From: a bacterium
GTDB taxonomy: Bacteria; Pseudomonadota; Alphaproteobacteria; Caulobacterales; Caulobacteraceae
NCBI GenBank assembly: GCA_030824495.1
Contig: JAVBXP010000034.1
Coordinates: 1 to 34,457 of the forward strand
Length of the DNA stretch: 34,457 nucleotides
Direction: 5' to 3'
Part shown: positions 24,732 to 32,340 of the stretch, piece by piece
Layout: every line of letters starts with the position of its first letter
Numbering within the stretch: the first letter of the stretch is position 1
The notes under the pieces: generated by a model
What the model was told of the DNA's origin: nothing
Database searches by the model: none
Seen by the model: only the letters and a program-made list of their open reading frames with translations
Position numbers and translations under genes: made by a program

Positions 24732-25589
24732 ATGCGACTTTTCCGGCTATCTCGCCTCATTGTCGGGGCGCTCAGCATTCCAGGCTTGGTCTCGGCTCAG
24801 GAGCGCGACCCCACGGGTCGTTACGACGTCCTCGAACCGGCCGATCATCTTGAGGATTTGCTGGAGGAGCCGGACCTGGGCCTTGCGCCCGGCAGGCCCT
24901 TCACGATCGATCTCGCGCTAGGCGGGGCCTTCTCAACCAATGCCGGCCAAAGCAGGTCGGCCCCGGTGCAGACGGGCGTGGCTACGCCTAGCCTAGCGAT
25001 CCGGGCGGTCCCGATCTCGCTGGGCTCCTGGCGGCTTCGCGGCAGCCTGACCGCCGACGGCGACTACTTCGTGGGCGACTACAACGACCGCTTCGGGGAA
25101 GGACGTCTTGAGGCGCGGGGCTATGCCGAGCACGAGCTGGGGCCGGGCGACTTGCGGGCGGGCTATCGGGTGCTTGGCGGCTTTTCGAATGATTTCGCCG
25201 AGCGGAACTACACGCTCCAGGTCACCAGCCTGGCCTACACGGTGTCAATCGAGGCGCTCCGTGGCGAACTGTCTGCGGAGTATCACGGCTCGGACGATCC
25301 GAACCTGCGACGAACCCGGGTGACGAGCTTGCTGGCCTACAGGCTTCCCGAGCCGCAGTTCGGCTACGACGTCACGCTGGGCGGCATGCTGCAGTATTCC
25401 GACTTCCGGGCGGGCGACAACAGCGGCCGCAGCGATGTCACCGCCCAGATCTCATTGGGCGCGGCGCGGGCGTTTTCCAACGGCGTCTCGCTGGGCTGGT
25501 TCGCCGCTTTCAGCCATCGTTTCTCGAACCGCGAACGGTCCCGTTTCACCGAGTTCGATATCGGCCCCACGATAAGCAAGGCTTTCTGA
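24732..25589 (+). CDS. Outer-membrane beta-barrel protein, function unknown
   Basis: 285 residues from ATG 24732, chosen because it opens directly with a signal peptide (MRLFRLSRLIVGALSIPGLVSAQ, cleavage after about residue 22); GGGCGGG precedes it. The mature part begins with an acidic stretch (EPADHLEDLLEEPDLGLAPG) and then alternating hydrophobic and polar strands ending in Tyr or Phe (FTIDLALGGAFSTN, SLTADGDYFVGDYND, YTLQVTSLAYTVSIEAL, VSLGWFAAFSHRF). The last residue is Phe (TISKAF), as in proteins inserted by the BAM complex. About 10-12 strands could be formed. No family is recognised. It might serve as a porin or as a partner of an export system; nothing nearby decides this. Confidence 0.75.
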   Translation: MRLFRLSRLIVGALSIPGLVSAQERDPTGRYDVLEPADHLEDLLEEPDLGLAPGRPFTIDLALGGAFSTNAGQSRSAPVQTGVATPSLAIRAVPISLGSWRLRGSLTADGDYFVGDYNDRFGEGRLEARGYAEHELGPGDLRAGYRVLGGFSNDFAERNYTLQVTSLAYTVSIEALRGELSAEYHGSDDPNLRRTRVTSLLAYRLPEPQFGYDVTLGGMLQYSDFRAGDNSGRSDVTAQISLGAARAFSNGVSLGWFAAFSHRFSNRERSRFTEFDIGPTISKAF

Positions 25590-25681
25590 GGGAGCGGACT
25601 TGGTCGCACGAAACGCGGGACGTTGTTGCGAATTCCCGTGAGGACCACTGATTTCCGGAGAAAACTGGTGGCGCGTGGGCT

Positions 25682-25712
25682 GACTTGTTCTGCCCCCAAG
25701 CCGATTTGTTCT
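25682..25712. repeat. Paired direct repeat before the MaoC gene
   Basis: GACTTGTTCT at 25682-25691 and GATTTGTTCT at 25703-25712 differ in one base and are 21 bases apart, two helical turns. They lie 34 bases before the ATG of the MaoC-domain gene and could be a regulator site. The spacing is not that of the alphaproteobacterial LexA box (GTTC-7-GTTC). Confidence 0.35.
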
Positions 25713-25745
25713 AGCCACAGCGCCTCATGATCGGTAACGGCGGGC

Positions 25746-26198
25746 ATGATCGGACCCCACCCCTCAGGCGGCTACATTTTGGACGAACTGGTTGTCGGGA
25801 TGGCAGCCGAAAAGCATGTCCCGGTCACCGATGAGCGCATCCGGCGGTTCGCTGAGGCGTCGGACGACTTCAATCCTGTGCACATGGACGAGGTCTTCGC
25901 GTCCAAGACGGCCTATCGCGGTCGAGTCGCGCACGGTTTGCTATCGGCCTCGTTCGGATCTGCTGTGGTCGGTACGATCCTGCCCGGGGCCGGCTCAATC
26001 TATCTTGGCCAGACCTTGGCGTTTCACAAGCCGGTACGAATTGGCGATGTCGTGGTCGCCCGTGTCACCGTTTCGGCCATCGACGAGGTCGGCGCGCGGG
26101 TGACGCTTCGCTGTGAAGGGTTCGTCGGCGACGACCTCATCATGGACGGCGAGGCGACTGTCCGCGTCCCGCGGCGGCGCCGAGCACAGAAGACCTGA
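25746..26198 (+). CDS. MaoC-domain (R)-specific hydratase
   Basis: 150 residues, a complete single hot-dog domain. The hydratase motif is clear: SDDFNPVHMDEVFA, with the catalytic pair Asp41 and His46 (D-x4-H), followed by the conserved GRVAHGLLSAS at about 60-70. The second half carries QTLAFHKPVRIGDVVVARVTV. Such proteins hydrate trans-2-enoyl-CoA to (R)-3-hydroxyacyl-CoA, linking fatty acid oxidation with polyhydroxyalkanoate synthesis or acting in other acyl-CoA pathways. No pha genes are in view, so the pathway is open. The basic C-terminal tail (VPRRRRAQKT) is unremarkable. It faces the pyrophosphatase gene across a terminator. Confidence 0.88.
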   Translation: MIGPHPSGGYILDELVVGMAAEKHVPVTDERIRRFAEASDDFNPVHMDEVFASKTAYRGRVAHGLLSASFGSAVVGTILPGAGSIYLGQTLAFHKPVRIGDVVVARVTVSAIDEVGARVTLRCEGFVGDDLIMDGEATVRVPRRRRAQKT

Positions 26199-26269
26199 GG
26201 CGCTAGCCTTCGCCATGAGTTGAGCGTGCCCGCGTGGAGGAAGCGCTCGCCAGCAGCGTCAGGCTCGCC

Positions 26270-26330
26270 GAACCGGCCCGGCGACCATTGGCCAGCGAGC
26301 CCCATCGGCCTTGCGGCTCGCTGCCGGTTC
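26270..26330. terminator. Nested hairpin between convergent MaoC and ppa genes
   Basis: CAGCGAGCC at 26293-26301 pairs perfectly with GGCTCGCTG at 26315-26323 (13-base loop). An outer arm GAACCGG at 26270-26276 pairs with CCGGTTC at 26324-26330, stacking directly on the right side with a 16-base bulge on the left. Plus-strand sequence after it reads AGCTTTC. Position between two convergent genes fits a shared terminator. Confidence 0.6.
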
Positions 26331-26354
26331 AGCTTTCAATGCTGTGGGTGCGAG

Positions 26355-26894
26355 CTAGGCTTTGAGATTGGCGGCCTCCCGGGCCATCCCATCAATGAGG
26401 AGTTGGCGGGCCGCGGCCGCATCGCCCCAACCCAGCACCTTCACCCACTTTTCGTCTTCGAGGTCCTTGTAGGTGGCGAAGAAATGCTCGATCTGCTTCA
26501 GCGTGATATCGGGCAGATCACCGTATTCCTGCACCCCGTCGTAGCGCTTTGTCAGCCAGGAGGACGGGACCGCCAGTAGCTTCTCGTCGGCGCCGGCCTC
26601 GTCTTCCATGAGCAGGACGCCCACCAACCGGCAGCTGATGATCGACCCCGGCATCAGAGCGCGGGTATTGGCCACGATGACGTCGCAAGGATCGCCGTCA
26701 CCCGACAAGGTGTGCGGCACAAAGCCGTAATTTCCGGGATAGCGCATCGATGTGTAGAGGAACCGGTCGACGACCAACGCGCCTGACTTCTTGTCCATCT
26801 CGTACTTGATCGGCTCGCCGCCGATCGGAACTTCGATCACTACATTGACGTCGTAGGGCGGGTTTTTGCCAACGGGGACTTCGGCAAGATTCAT
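26355..26894 (-). CDS. ppa: Inorganic pyrophosphatase
   Basis: 179 residues from ATG 26894, where [23 protein letters not shown] matches the usual N-terminus; an open extension to 27095 has no family similarity. It hydrolyses pyrophosphate to phosphate in the cytoplasm and pulls biosynthetic reactions forward. Metal-site motif DGDPCD at 66-71 gives Asp66 and Asp71, with Asp103 in [10 protein letters not shown], corresponding to Asp65, Asp70 and Asp102 of the E. coli enzyme. GNYGFVPHT (54-62) and [15 protein letters not shown] (142-156) are also typical family I features. Single gene, with a tRNA-Lys upstream on the same strand. Its size and sequence are standard. Confidence 0.96.
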   Translation of the reverse strand: MNLAEVPVGKNPPYDVNVVIEVPIGGEPIKYEMDKKSGALVVDRFLYTSMRYPGNYGFVPHTLSGDGDPCDVIVANTRALMPGSIISCRLVGVLLMEDEAGADEKLLAVPSSWLTKRYDGVQEYGDLPDITLKQIEHFFATYKDLEDEKWVKVLGWGDAAAARQLLIDGMAREAANLKA

Positions 26895-27266
26895 CGAGGT
26901 TGGGTTCCGGAGCTTGAGCGGATGAATGCCGCGCAGGGACTTATGCAGGAGGACGTCAGCCTCAACCAGCACCTTGTCTATCGGCGTCGAGCAGAGCAAG
27001 CCGCGGCGCGCGAGCGCTAGCCTTCTGGACGAATTCCGGACACGTGACAGCTTTGCCCCGGCAGAGGAGAAGATCATCAGCCAAGATTCGCTCACGCTGC
27101 CCGCGTGGTCGACGCGGTGCTCAGCGGGACGCGTCCCAACCAGCGCGCCGTACGCTTGGCCGGCGCGACGCGACGGATTCGACCGTTCTACGCGCCGTTC
27201 TAATTCTGATGTGGGATGTCGGGGGCGGCTGCGGTGTTCGCAACCTATTGTTTCTCCACCGAATTT
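26895..27266. other. Gap between ppa and tRNA-Lys without a supported gene
   Basis: 372 bases on the upstream side of ppa. It must contain the ppa promoter, but I cannot place it with confidence. A short direct repeat CCGTTCTA occurs at 27183-27190 and 27195-27202, 12 bases apart; the GTTC cores are eight apart, so it is one base off the LexA pattern. Open frames here have poor codon character and no starts of value. Confidence 0.5.
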
Positions 27267-27342
<76 letters not shown>

Positions 27343-27438
27343 AAACCCGTTACGCCGTAAGGCCTTTCGAGCTATCCGAACTGAGCCTGGAGCGATCGTT
27401 TGAAGCGATCTTTCGTCGGCCCCCGCTCGGGAGGCGTT

Positions 27439-27467
27439 CTACTAGCCGCCCTTTTCCAGCTTTGCAA
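27439..27467 (-). promoter_or_regulatory. Candidate promoter for tRNA-Lys
   Basis: On the minus strand TTGCAAA (27467-27461) is followed after 14 bases by GCTAGTAG (27446-27439). This resembles the Caulobacter housekeeping consensus TTGACGS - 10-14 - GCTANAWC, matching best in TTG and GCTA. It would give a leader of about 85-90 bases before the mature tRNA end. Confidence 0.4.
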
Positions 27468-27547
27468 GCGAAGCTGACAGAACAACTCCGTTCGATGTGG
27501 ATTTCCGCGGCGTCTTGGAAATTTCGTAGCTAAATCAATGGATCGCC

Positions 27548-27574
27548 TTGACCGCGCCACGCGCCCAATATGGG
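27548..27574 (+). promoter_or_regulatory. Candidate promoter for the Hpt gene
   Basis: TTGACC at 27548-27553, then 15 bases, then TATGGG at 27569-27574. The -35 box is good and the -10 box is weak. The leader to the ATG at 27670 would be about 90 bases and carries a clear AGGAG site before the start. Confidence 0.3.
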
Positions 27575-27669
27575 TTGCAAGCGTGTCGGCCCGGCGTCTG
27601 ATTCAACTAAACAGACTCGCCCGCAGCGGTTAGGAACGTAGCTGGACCCGGATAGCTTGAGGAGAAACC

Positions 27670-28020
27670 ATGGCCAGGCGAGACCTCACCGGAGCGGTTG
27701 ATTTCAAATACCTGGAGGACTTCACCGCAGGCGACGGTGAAGTCATCGACGAGGTGCTGAGTCTGTTCCGGGAACAGGCTGCGATCTGGTCGGCCCTGCT
27801 CGATCCGAGCGTCGAGGGCTGGCGCGACGCGGTTCACACCATCAAGGGTGCGGCGCGCGGAATCGGCGCCTTCCACCTCGGTGACGCCTGCGCGCTGGCC
27901 GAAGCCGAAGGGCCGGGCGGCCTGGACGCGGTGCGCAACGCCATGGACGCTGCGCTAGGCGACGTCGCGGCCTACGCCCATGAGCGGGCGCTTCAGTCCT
28001 TGCGCACGCCGCGGAGCTGA
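27670..28020 (+). CDS. Stand-alone histidine phosphotransfer (Hpt) domain protein
   Basis: 116 residues, ATG at 27670 with AGGAG six bases before it. The motif WRDAVHTIKGAARGIGAFHLGDAC (about 51-74) contains the phospho-accepting His56 with the conserved HxxKG pattern. The rest is a four-helix bundle (VDFKYLEDFTAGDGEVIDEVLSLFREQAAIW). It would relay phosphate between a hybrid kinase and a response regulator in the cytoplasm. No kinase or receiver gene is adjacent, so partners are unknown. It is not ChpT, which is larger and has a degenerate kinase fold. The gene ends 28 bases inside the convergent chorismate mutase gene. Confidence 0.88.
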   Translation: MARRDLTGAVDFKYLEDFTAGDGEVIDEVLSLFREQAAIWSALLDPSVEGWRDAVHTIKGAARGIGAFHLGDACALAEAEGPGGLDAVRNAMDAALGDVAAYAHERALQSLRTPRS

Positions 28021-28325
28021 TCCCAGACGCCGAACTCATAGGCGATGCAGCGGTCAATCAGCAGGCGCCAGACCGGTTCGGCGATCTCCTCGGAGAGACC
28101 GGCGTCACGGGCGGCGGCTTTCACCTTGGCGACCACGTCCTCGATGCGAGCGGTGTCGAGCACGGCGTGACGGTCGATCTTGATGCGGGCGGCGGCGTCC
28201 ATATAGCGCTGCCGTTCGGCCAGCATCAGCACCAGGGCGCGGTCCAGGGCGTCCACGCCCTTGCGGACGTCGAGCATGGTCTCGCAGTCGGCCGGAAGCG
28301 GCCGCTCGTCAGTGGTAATGTTCAT
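27993..28325 (-). CDS. Chorismate mutase, AroQ class
   Basis: 110 residues, a single AroQ helical domain. It turns chorismate into prephenate, the branch towards phenylalanine and tyrosine. Visible: MLDVRKGVDALDRALVLMLAERQRYMDAAARIK (about 17-49), which holds the Arg, the DxxL helix, the second Arg and the Lys of the active site, then VVAKVKAAARDAGLSEEIAEPVWRLLIDRCIAYE. No prephenate dehydratase or DAHP synthase domain is attached. There is no signal peptide, so it is the cytoplasmic form. It is 12 bases from the end of the LysR gene upstream on the same strand, so read-through from lysR is possible. Confidence 0.88.
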   Translation of the reverse strand: MNITTDERPLPADCETMLDVRKGVDALDRALVLMLAERQRYMDAAARIKIDRHAVLDTARIEDVVAKVKAAARDAGLSEEIAEPVWRLLIDRCIAYEFGVWDQLRGVRKD

Positions 28326-28337
28326 AGGGCTCTAGGA

Positions 28338-29294
28338 CTAAATCCCGGCGCCGTTGTCCAGCGCTCTCAGCGCCATTTCGTGCGCTTCGGCCTCGGCGGC
28401 GATCCAATTGATGAAGGCCTTCACCTGGGGCAAGCGGCCCTTCGCCTTCGGATGGACCACGTAGTAGGCGAAATCCACCGAGGTCGAGATCTGCAGCGGG
28501 GTGATCAGGCGGCCGGCGTCGAGGTCCGCCTGGGCCAGGGTGCGTTTGGCCAGAGCCACGCCGCGGCCATTCACGGCGGCCTCGATCACCAGGCTGGACT
28601 GGTTGAAGCGTGGGCCGCGCGCGCCGTCGACGCCGCGCAGGCCGCGAGCCGCCAGCCACATGGTCCAGTCGGGGCAACTGTCGTCGGGCTCGGGCGAGCC
28701 GTCGTGCAGCAGGATGTGGTTGGCCAGATCGGACGGGACATTGAGCGGGTTGGTCTCGGCCAGGGCCGGGCTTAGCACGGGGATCACAGTCTCACCGATC
28801 AACCGGCGAACCTCGAGCCCCGGGTAGCGGCCGGCGCCGTAGCGAATCGCGATGTCGACTTCACCGGCGGTAAGGTCGACCAGTTCCAGGCCAGCCGACA
28901 GCCAGACATCGACGTGCGGATGCAGTTCTTCGAACCGGCCCAGCCGCGGGACCAGCCACTTGGCGGCGAAGGACGGCGCGGCGGTCAGGGTGAGGCGGCG
29001 CCCATCGACGGCGGCGGTGAGCATCGAGGCGGCCTCGGCCAGCCGGTCGAACGCTTCGCGCAGGGCGGGCAGGGCGGTTTGAGCCGCGTCGGTCAGCAGC
29101 AGGCCCTTGGGGGTGCGTTTGAAGAGCGCGGCGCCCACATAGTCTTCGAGGTTCTGGATCTGCTGGCTGACGGCGCCCGGGGTCACCGACAGTTCGTCAG
29201 CCGCTCGAGAGAAATTCAGGTGACGCGCAGCGGCCTCGAACGCCCGCAGGGCGTTGAGGGGCGGCAATCGGCGGCGGTCCGCATTACGCTCCAT
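28338..29294 (-). CDS. LysR family regulator (GcvA-like), divergent from the cys operon
   Basis: 318 residues from ATG 29294; the frame is open to 29363 but the extra part has no LysR character and covers the operator. N-terminal winged helix: LPPLNALRAFEAAARHLNFSRAADELSVTPGAVSQQIQNLEDYVGAALFKR (about 10-60). The substrate-binding domain begins near residue 90 (RLTLTAAPSFAAKWLVPRLGRF) and follows the GcvA/AmpR type rather than the CysB type (VDIAIRYGAGRYPGLEVRRL, VALAKRTLAQADLDAGRLITP). It is divergently placed next to the sulfate-reduction operon with a 37-bp interrupted palindrome between, so it probably controls that operon, and itself. This is inferred from position. Confidence 0.9.
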   Translation of the reverse strand: MERNADRRRLPPLNALRAFEAAARHLNFSRAADELSVTPGAVSQQIQNLEDYVGAALFKRTPKGLLLTDAAQTALPALREAFDRLAEAASMLTAAVDGRRLTLTAAPSFAAKWLVPRLGRFEELHPHVDVWLSAGLELVDLTAGEVDIAIRYGAGRYPGLEVRRLIGETVIPVLSPALAETNPLNVPSDLANHILLHDGSPEPDDSCPDWTMWLAARGLRGVDGARGPRFNQSSLVIEAAVNGRGVALAKRTLAQADLDAGRLITPLQISTSVDFAYYVVHPKAKGRLPQVKAFINWIAAEAEAHEMALRALDNGAGI

Positions 29295-29328
29295 CGAGTT
29301 TTCCTGACACCCCCGGCAGAAGTACTTG

Positions 29329-29365
29329 GGTTGCGAATTGGGCCTTTCACGACCAATTTGCAACC
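29329..29365. promoter_or_regulatory. Interrupted palindrome, probable LysR operator
   Basis: GGTTGCGAATTGG at 29329-29341 and CCAATTTGCAACC at 29353-29365 are inverted copies (12 of 13 bases match) with 11 bases between. Centred 53 bases before the lysR start and 124 before the cobA start. Size and placement fit a LysR-type recognition site controlling both directions. Confidence 0.6.
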
Positions 29366-29407
29366 GTCCACCGAGGTATCGGCCCTTTTCGTCGGCGGAT
29401 AAAGCGA

Positions 29408-29431
29408 CGGGGCGGGTGCAAGCCCGTCCCG
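29408..29431 (+). terminator. Terminator-like hairpin in the leader of the cys operon
   Basis: CGGGGCGGG at 29408-29416 pairs with CCCGTCCCG at 29423-29431 (nine pairs with one wobble) around TGCAAG, followed by CTCTGTTTT. It looks like an intrinsic terminator but stands 40 bases before the first gene of the operon on the plus strand, with no gene ending upstream on that strand. It could attenuate transcription of the operon. Confidence 0.5.
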
Positions 29432-29470
29432 CTCTGTTTTCAAGTCCAGTGTTTAGAGAAGCTAAAACCG

Positions 29471-30319
29471 ATGTCGCATCGCAAGCCCAAAAATGGGGAG
29501 AGCAAGCGCCTCGTCCTCCTGGGCGGCGGACGTAAGCGTCCGGTCGGCGCGGTTTGGCTGGTCGGCGCCGGTCCTGGCGATCCCGAATTGCTGACGATCA
29601 AGGCCTTGAAGGCGTTGCAAGCCGCCGAGGTCGTGGTTCACGACGGCCTGGTCTCCGATGAGATTCTCGACCTGGCGCCCAGCGCGGCGCGACGGATCTC
29701 GGTCGCCAAGCGCAAGTCGCGCCATTCCTACGCGCAGGACGAAATCAATCGCATGCTGGTGGCCTTCGCCCAAGAAGGCCTGAACGTCGTGCGCCTGAAG
29801 GGCGGCGACCCGTTCATCTTCGGACGGGGCGGCGAGGAGCTGGAAGCCTGCCGAGAAGCCGGCGTCGAATGCCACATCATTCCGGGCGTGACCGCGGCCC
29901 TGGCGGCCAGCGCCAACGCCGGCGCCCCCCTGACCCATCGCGGAGCAGCTCAGGCGGTGACTTTCGTCACCGGTCACGCGGCCGCGGGCGCCGAACCTGA
30001 TTTGGACTGGGGCAACCTGGCCAAGGCGAACCAGACCGTCGTGATCTATATGGGCCTGTCGATGGCGTCGGGCATTTCGGCGCGGTTGATCGAGGCGGGC
30101 CGGGCGGGAACGACCCCAGCCTTGATCGTCGAGAACGCAAGCCGCGCCGATGAGCGCCGTATCACCACCACCCTGGCGGGCCTGCCTCAGGCGGCTTCCG
30201 ATGTCGCGGGCCCGGCCCTGCTGATCGTCGGTGAAGCCATGGCGCTGGCCCAGTCCACGGACATTGAAATTGTCTCACAAGTCGAAGCTCGGGGCCGCGA
30301 GCGGGGAGTGAAGTTATGA
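29471..30319 (+). CDS. cobA: Uroporphyrinogen-III C-methyltransferase (siroheme branch)
   Basis: 282 residues. It transfers two methyl groups from SAM to uroporphyrinogen III to form precorrin-2, the start of siroheme synthesis. Motifs: VGAGPGDPELLTIKALKAL (about 31-49), the central VVRLKGGDPFIFGRGGEE (about 112-129), IIPGVTAALAASANAGAPLTHRG (about 136-158) and VIYMGLSMA. The first 25 residues (MSHRKPKNGESKRLVLLGGGRKR) are basic and extra. It lacks the CysG oxidase/chelatase half, so another enzyme must finish siroheme. First gene of the sulfate-reduction operon; its cofactor product is needed by CysI three genes on. The stop overlaps the next start (ATGA at 30316). Confidence 0.94.
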   Translation: MSHRKPKNGESKRLVLLGGGRKRPVGAVWLVGAGPGDPELLTIKALKALQAAEVVVHDGLVSDEILDLAPSAARRISVAKRKSRHSYAQDEINRMLVAFAQEGLNVVRLKGGDPFIFGRGGEELEACREAGVECHIIPGVTAALAASANAGAPLTHRGAAQAVTFVTGHAAAGAEPDLDWGNLAKANQTVVIYMGLSMASGISARLIEAGRAGTTPALIVENASRADERRITTTLAGLPQAASDVAGPALLIVGEAMALAQSTDIEIVSQVEARGRERGVKL

Positions 30320-30672
30320 AAGCCTTGACGGGCAACCGCCTCACCGATGGTGATGTCGTGTTCTGGCGGGCCGGCGAGTGGGTTGAGCGTTTCGTGGACG
30401 CCGAACTCTTTGCCGACGCCGAGGCGGGGGAGGCCGCGGAGGCTTCCGCCAAGAGCCAGCAGACCGTGATTGTTGATCCCTATCTGATCGACCTCGTCGA
30501 GAGCGAGGGCCTGTGGGCGCCGCTTAGCTACCGCGAACGGCTGCGCGCCCTTGGGCCGACCAATCACCTGCATCATGGCAAGCAGGCCGAGGGCGGCGCC
30601 GCCATCGAGGCCCTGCAACATGCCTCCGGCGCGGCCCGCTCGACCGGCCGCGTCAACCTGATCAAGCGATAA
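30316..30672 (+). CDS. DUF2849 protein of the cys operon
   Basis: 118 residues, starting within the end of cobA. It matches the DUF2849 family by its opening KALTGNRLTDGDVVFWRAGEWVE and the middle VIVDPYLIDLVESEGLWAPLSYRERLRALGPTNHLHHGKQ. The family is nearly always next to sulfite reductase genes in alphaproteobacteria, so a role in sulfite reduction or its regulation is inferred; no activity is established. No cysteine pairs, signal peptide or transmembrane segment are seen. The GLWAPLSYRERLRALGP part is the most conserved-looking and may bind CysI. Gap to cysI is 12 bases with GAGGGGGAGGG as ribosome site. Confidence 0.88.
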   Translation: MKALTGNRLTDGDVVFWRAGEWVERFVDAELFADAEAGEAAEASAKSQQTVIVDPYLIDLVESEGLWAPLSYRERLRALGPTNHLHHGKQAEGGAAIEALQHASGAARSTGRVNLIKR

Positions 30673-30684
30673 GAGGGGGAGGGC

Positions 30685-32340
30685 ATGTATCAGTACGACA
30701 CCCTCGATAAGGAATTCCTGGCTGACCGGGCCGCAGAGTTCCGTGAGCAGGTCGCTCGCCGGCTAGCCGGCGAGATCACTGAAGACCAGTTCAAGCCGAT
30801 CCGGCTGATGAACGGGCTCTATCTTCAGCTTCACGCCTACATGCTGCGCGTCGCGATCCCCTATGGCTCGCTGAACCCGGTGCAACTGCGCGTGCTGGCC
30901 GATATCGGCCGCAAGTACGACAAGGGCTACGGCCACTTCACCACGCGCCAAAACCTGCAGTTTCACTGGATCAAGCTGGCGGACACGCCGGAGATCCTTG
31001 ACGCCCTGGCGGCGGTGGACATGCACGCCATCCAGACCAGCGGCAACTGCATCCGCAACACCACCTCCGACCCCTATGCCGGGGCTACGGCGGAGGAGAT
31101 CGACGATCCGCGTGTGTGGGCCGAGGCGATCCGCCAATGGTCCAGCCTCCATCCGGAATATTCCTTCCTGCCTCGGAAGTTCAAGATCGCCATCACCGCG
31201 GCGGCGAAGGACCGGACGGCGGCCAAGGTTCACGACATCGGCCTGATGCTGCGTCGCGGGCGCGACGGGACCATGGGGTTCGAGGTTATCGTTGGCGGCG
31301 GCCTGGGGCGTACACCCTATGTCGGTCCGACCATCAAGGAATTCCTGCCCGCCAACCGGCTGCTGTCCTACCTGGACGCCATATTGCGCGTGTTCAATCG
31401 ACACGGGCGCCGGGACAACAAGTACAAGGCGCGGATCAAGATCCTGGTCTCGGCTCTGGGCGCGGCGGAATTCGCCCGCCAGGTCGAGGAAGAGTGGGCC
31501 AAGGTCGGAACCGTCGGGGACCTGCCGGATACCGAGATCGCCCGTATCCGCGGCGCCTTCGCGCCGACGGCCTTCGACACGCTGATCAATCGCTCGGAAG
31601 CTTTCGAGGCGGCGAAGGCTGCCGATCCGGGGCTGGCGCGGTTTGCTCGCAACAACCTGCGTGAGCACAAGCGCGCCGGCTACACGATCGTCGAGATCTC
31701 GCTGAAGGGGATCGGCGACACCCCTGGCGACGCGACATCCGATCAAATGGACGTCGTGGCCGATCTGGCCGAACGCTACGGCCAGAACGACGTCCGCGTG
31801 ACCCATGAGCAGAACTTGGTCCTGCCGCACGTGAAGCTGGACGACGTGCCCGCCGTCTACGCCGCACTGAAGGCTGCGGGCATCGGCACGCCGAACATCA
31901 ACCTCATCTCCGACATCATCGCCTGCCCGGGGCTGGACTACTGCGCCCTGGCCAACGCCCGCGCGATTCCCATCGCCCAGGACATCGCCCGCACGTTCGC
32001 CGACCAGGACCGCGCCGAGCTGATCGGCGAGCTGAAGATCAAGATCAGCGGCTGCATCAATGCCTGTGGCCACCACCATGTGGGCCACATCGGCATCCTG
32101 GGCGTCGATAAGAAGGGCGAGGAGTTCTACCAGCTCACCCTGGGCGGCTCGGGCGCTGAGGACGCGGCCGTGGGTTCGGCGCTTGGTCCGGCCCTACCTG
32201 CCGACCGTGTGGCGCCGGCCATCGACATCCTGGTCGACGTCTATCTGCGTGAACGCGCTGAGGGCGAGCGCTTCCTGGACACCTTCCGCCGCACTGGCGT
32301 CACTCCCTTCAAGGAGGCTGTCTATGCCGACGCGCATTAA
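30685..32340 (+). CDS. cysI: Siroheme sulfite reductase, hemoprotein subunit
   Basis: 551 residues. It reduces sulfite to sulfide with six electrons at a siroheme coupled to a [4Fe-4S] cluster. Cluster cysteines: Cys414 and Cys420 in IACPGLDYCALANARA, Cys457 and Cys461 in ISGCINACGHHHVGHIG, giving C-x5-C and C-x3-C. Substrate and siroheme contacts are seen in GYGHFTTRQNLQFHW (81-95) and SGNCIRNTT (119-127). It begins MYQYDTLDKEFLADR, as in ferredoxin-type sulfite/nitrite reductases of alphaproteobacteria. There is no cysJ in the operon. The last 17 bases overlap the DUF934 gene. Confidence 0.94.
   Translation: MYQYDTLDKEFLADRAAEFREQVARRLAGEITEDQFKPIRLMNGLYLQLHAYMLRVAIPYGSLNPVQLRVLADIGRKYDKGYGHFTTRQNLQFHWIKLADTPEILDALAAVDMHAIQTSGNCIRNTTSDPYAGATAEEIDDPRVWAEAIRQWSSLHPEYSFLPRKFKIAITAAAKDRTAAKVHDIGLMLRRGRDGTMGFEVIVGGGLGRTPYVGPTIKEFLPANRLLSYLDAILRVFNRHGRRDNKYKARIKILVSALGAAEFARQVEEEWAKVGTVGDLPDTEIARIRGAFAPTAFDTLINRSEAFEAAKAADPGLARFARNNLREHKRAGYTIVEISLKGIGDTPGDATSDQMDVVADLAERYGQNDVRVTHEQNLVLPHVKLDDVPAVYAALKAAGIGTPNINLISDIIACPGLDYCALANARAIPIAQDIARTFADQDRAELIGELKIKISGCINACGHHHVGHIGILGVDKKGEEFYQLTLGGSGAEDAAVGSALGPALPADRVAPAIDILVDVYLRERAEGERFLDTFRRTGVTPFKEAVYADAH

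Larger units (their letters stand above)
27343..27669. other. Gap between tRNA-Lys and the Hpt gene
   Basis: 327 bases holding control regions for two divergent genes. Seen here: the small palindrome TTACGCCGTAA at 27350-27360 just before the tRNA, the inverted pair GCGATCG/CGATC around 27392-27410, and the two promoter candidates listed separately. No open frame of value. Confidence 0.5.

Noticed and set aside
24574..24921. Frame starting MADAPKRDGADRP before the outer-membrane barrel gene
   Set aside because: Its first 35 residues look acceptable, but it runs out of phase through the barrel gene with Arg/Ser-rich nonsense and has no ribosome binding site. A remnant of an older gene cannot be excluded.
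27183..27202. LexA box before ppa
   Set aside because: The two GTTC cores are eight bases apart, while the alphaproteobacterial LexA site needs seven. No SOS gene is near.
30763..32088. Long open frame on the minus strand opposite cysI
   Set aside because: The same effect as for maeB. The plus-strand frame carries all sulfite reductase motifs.
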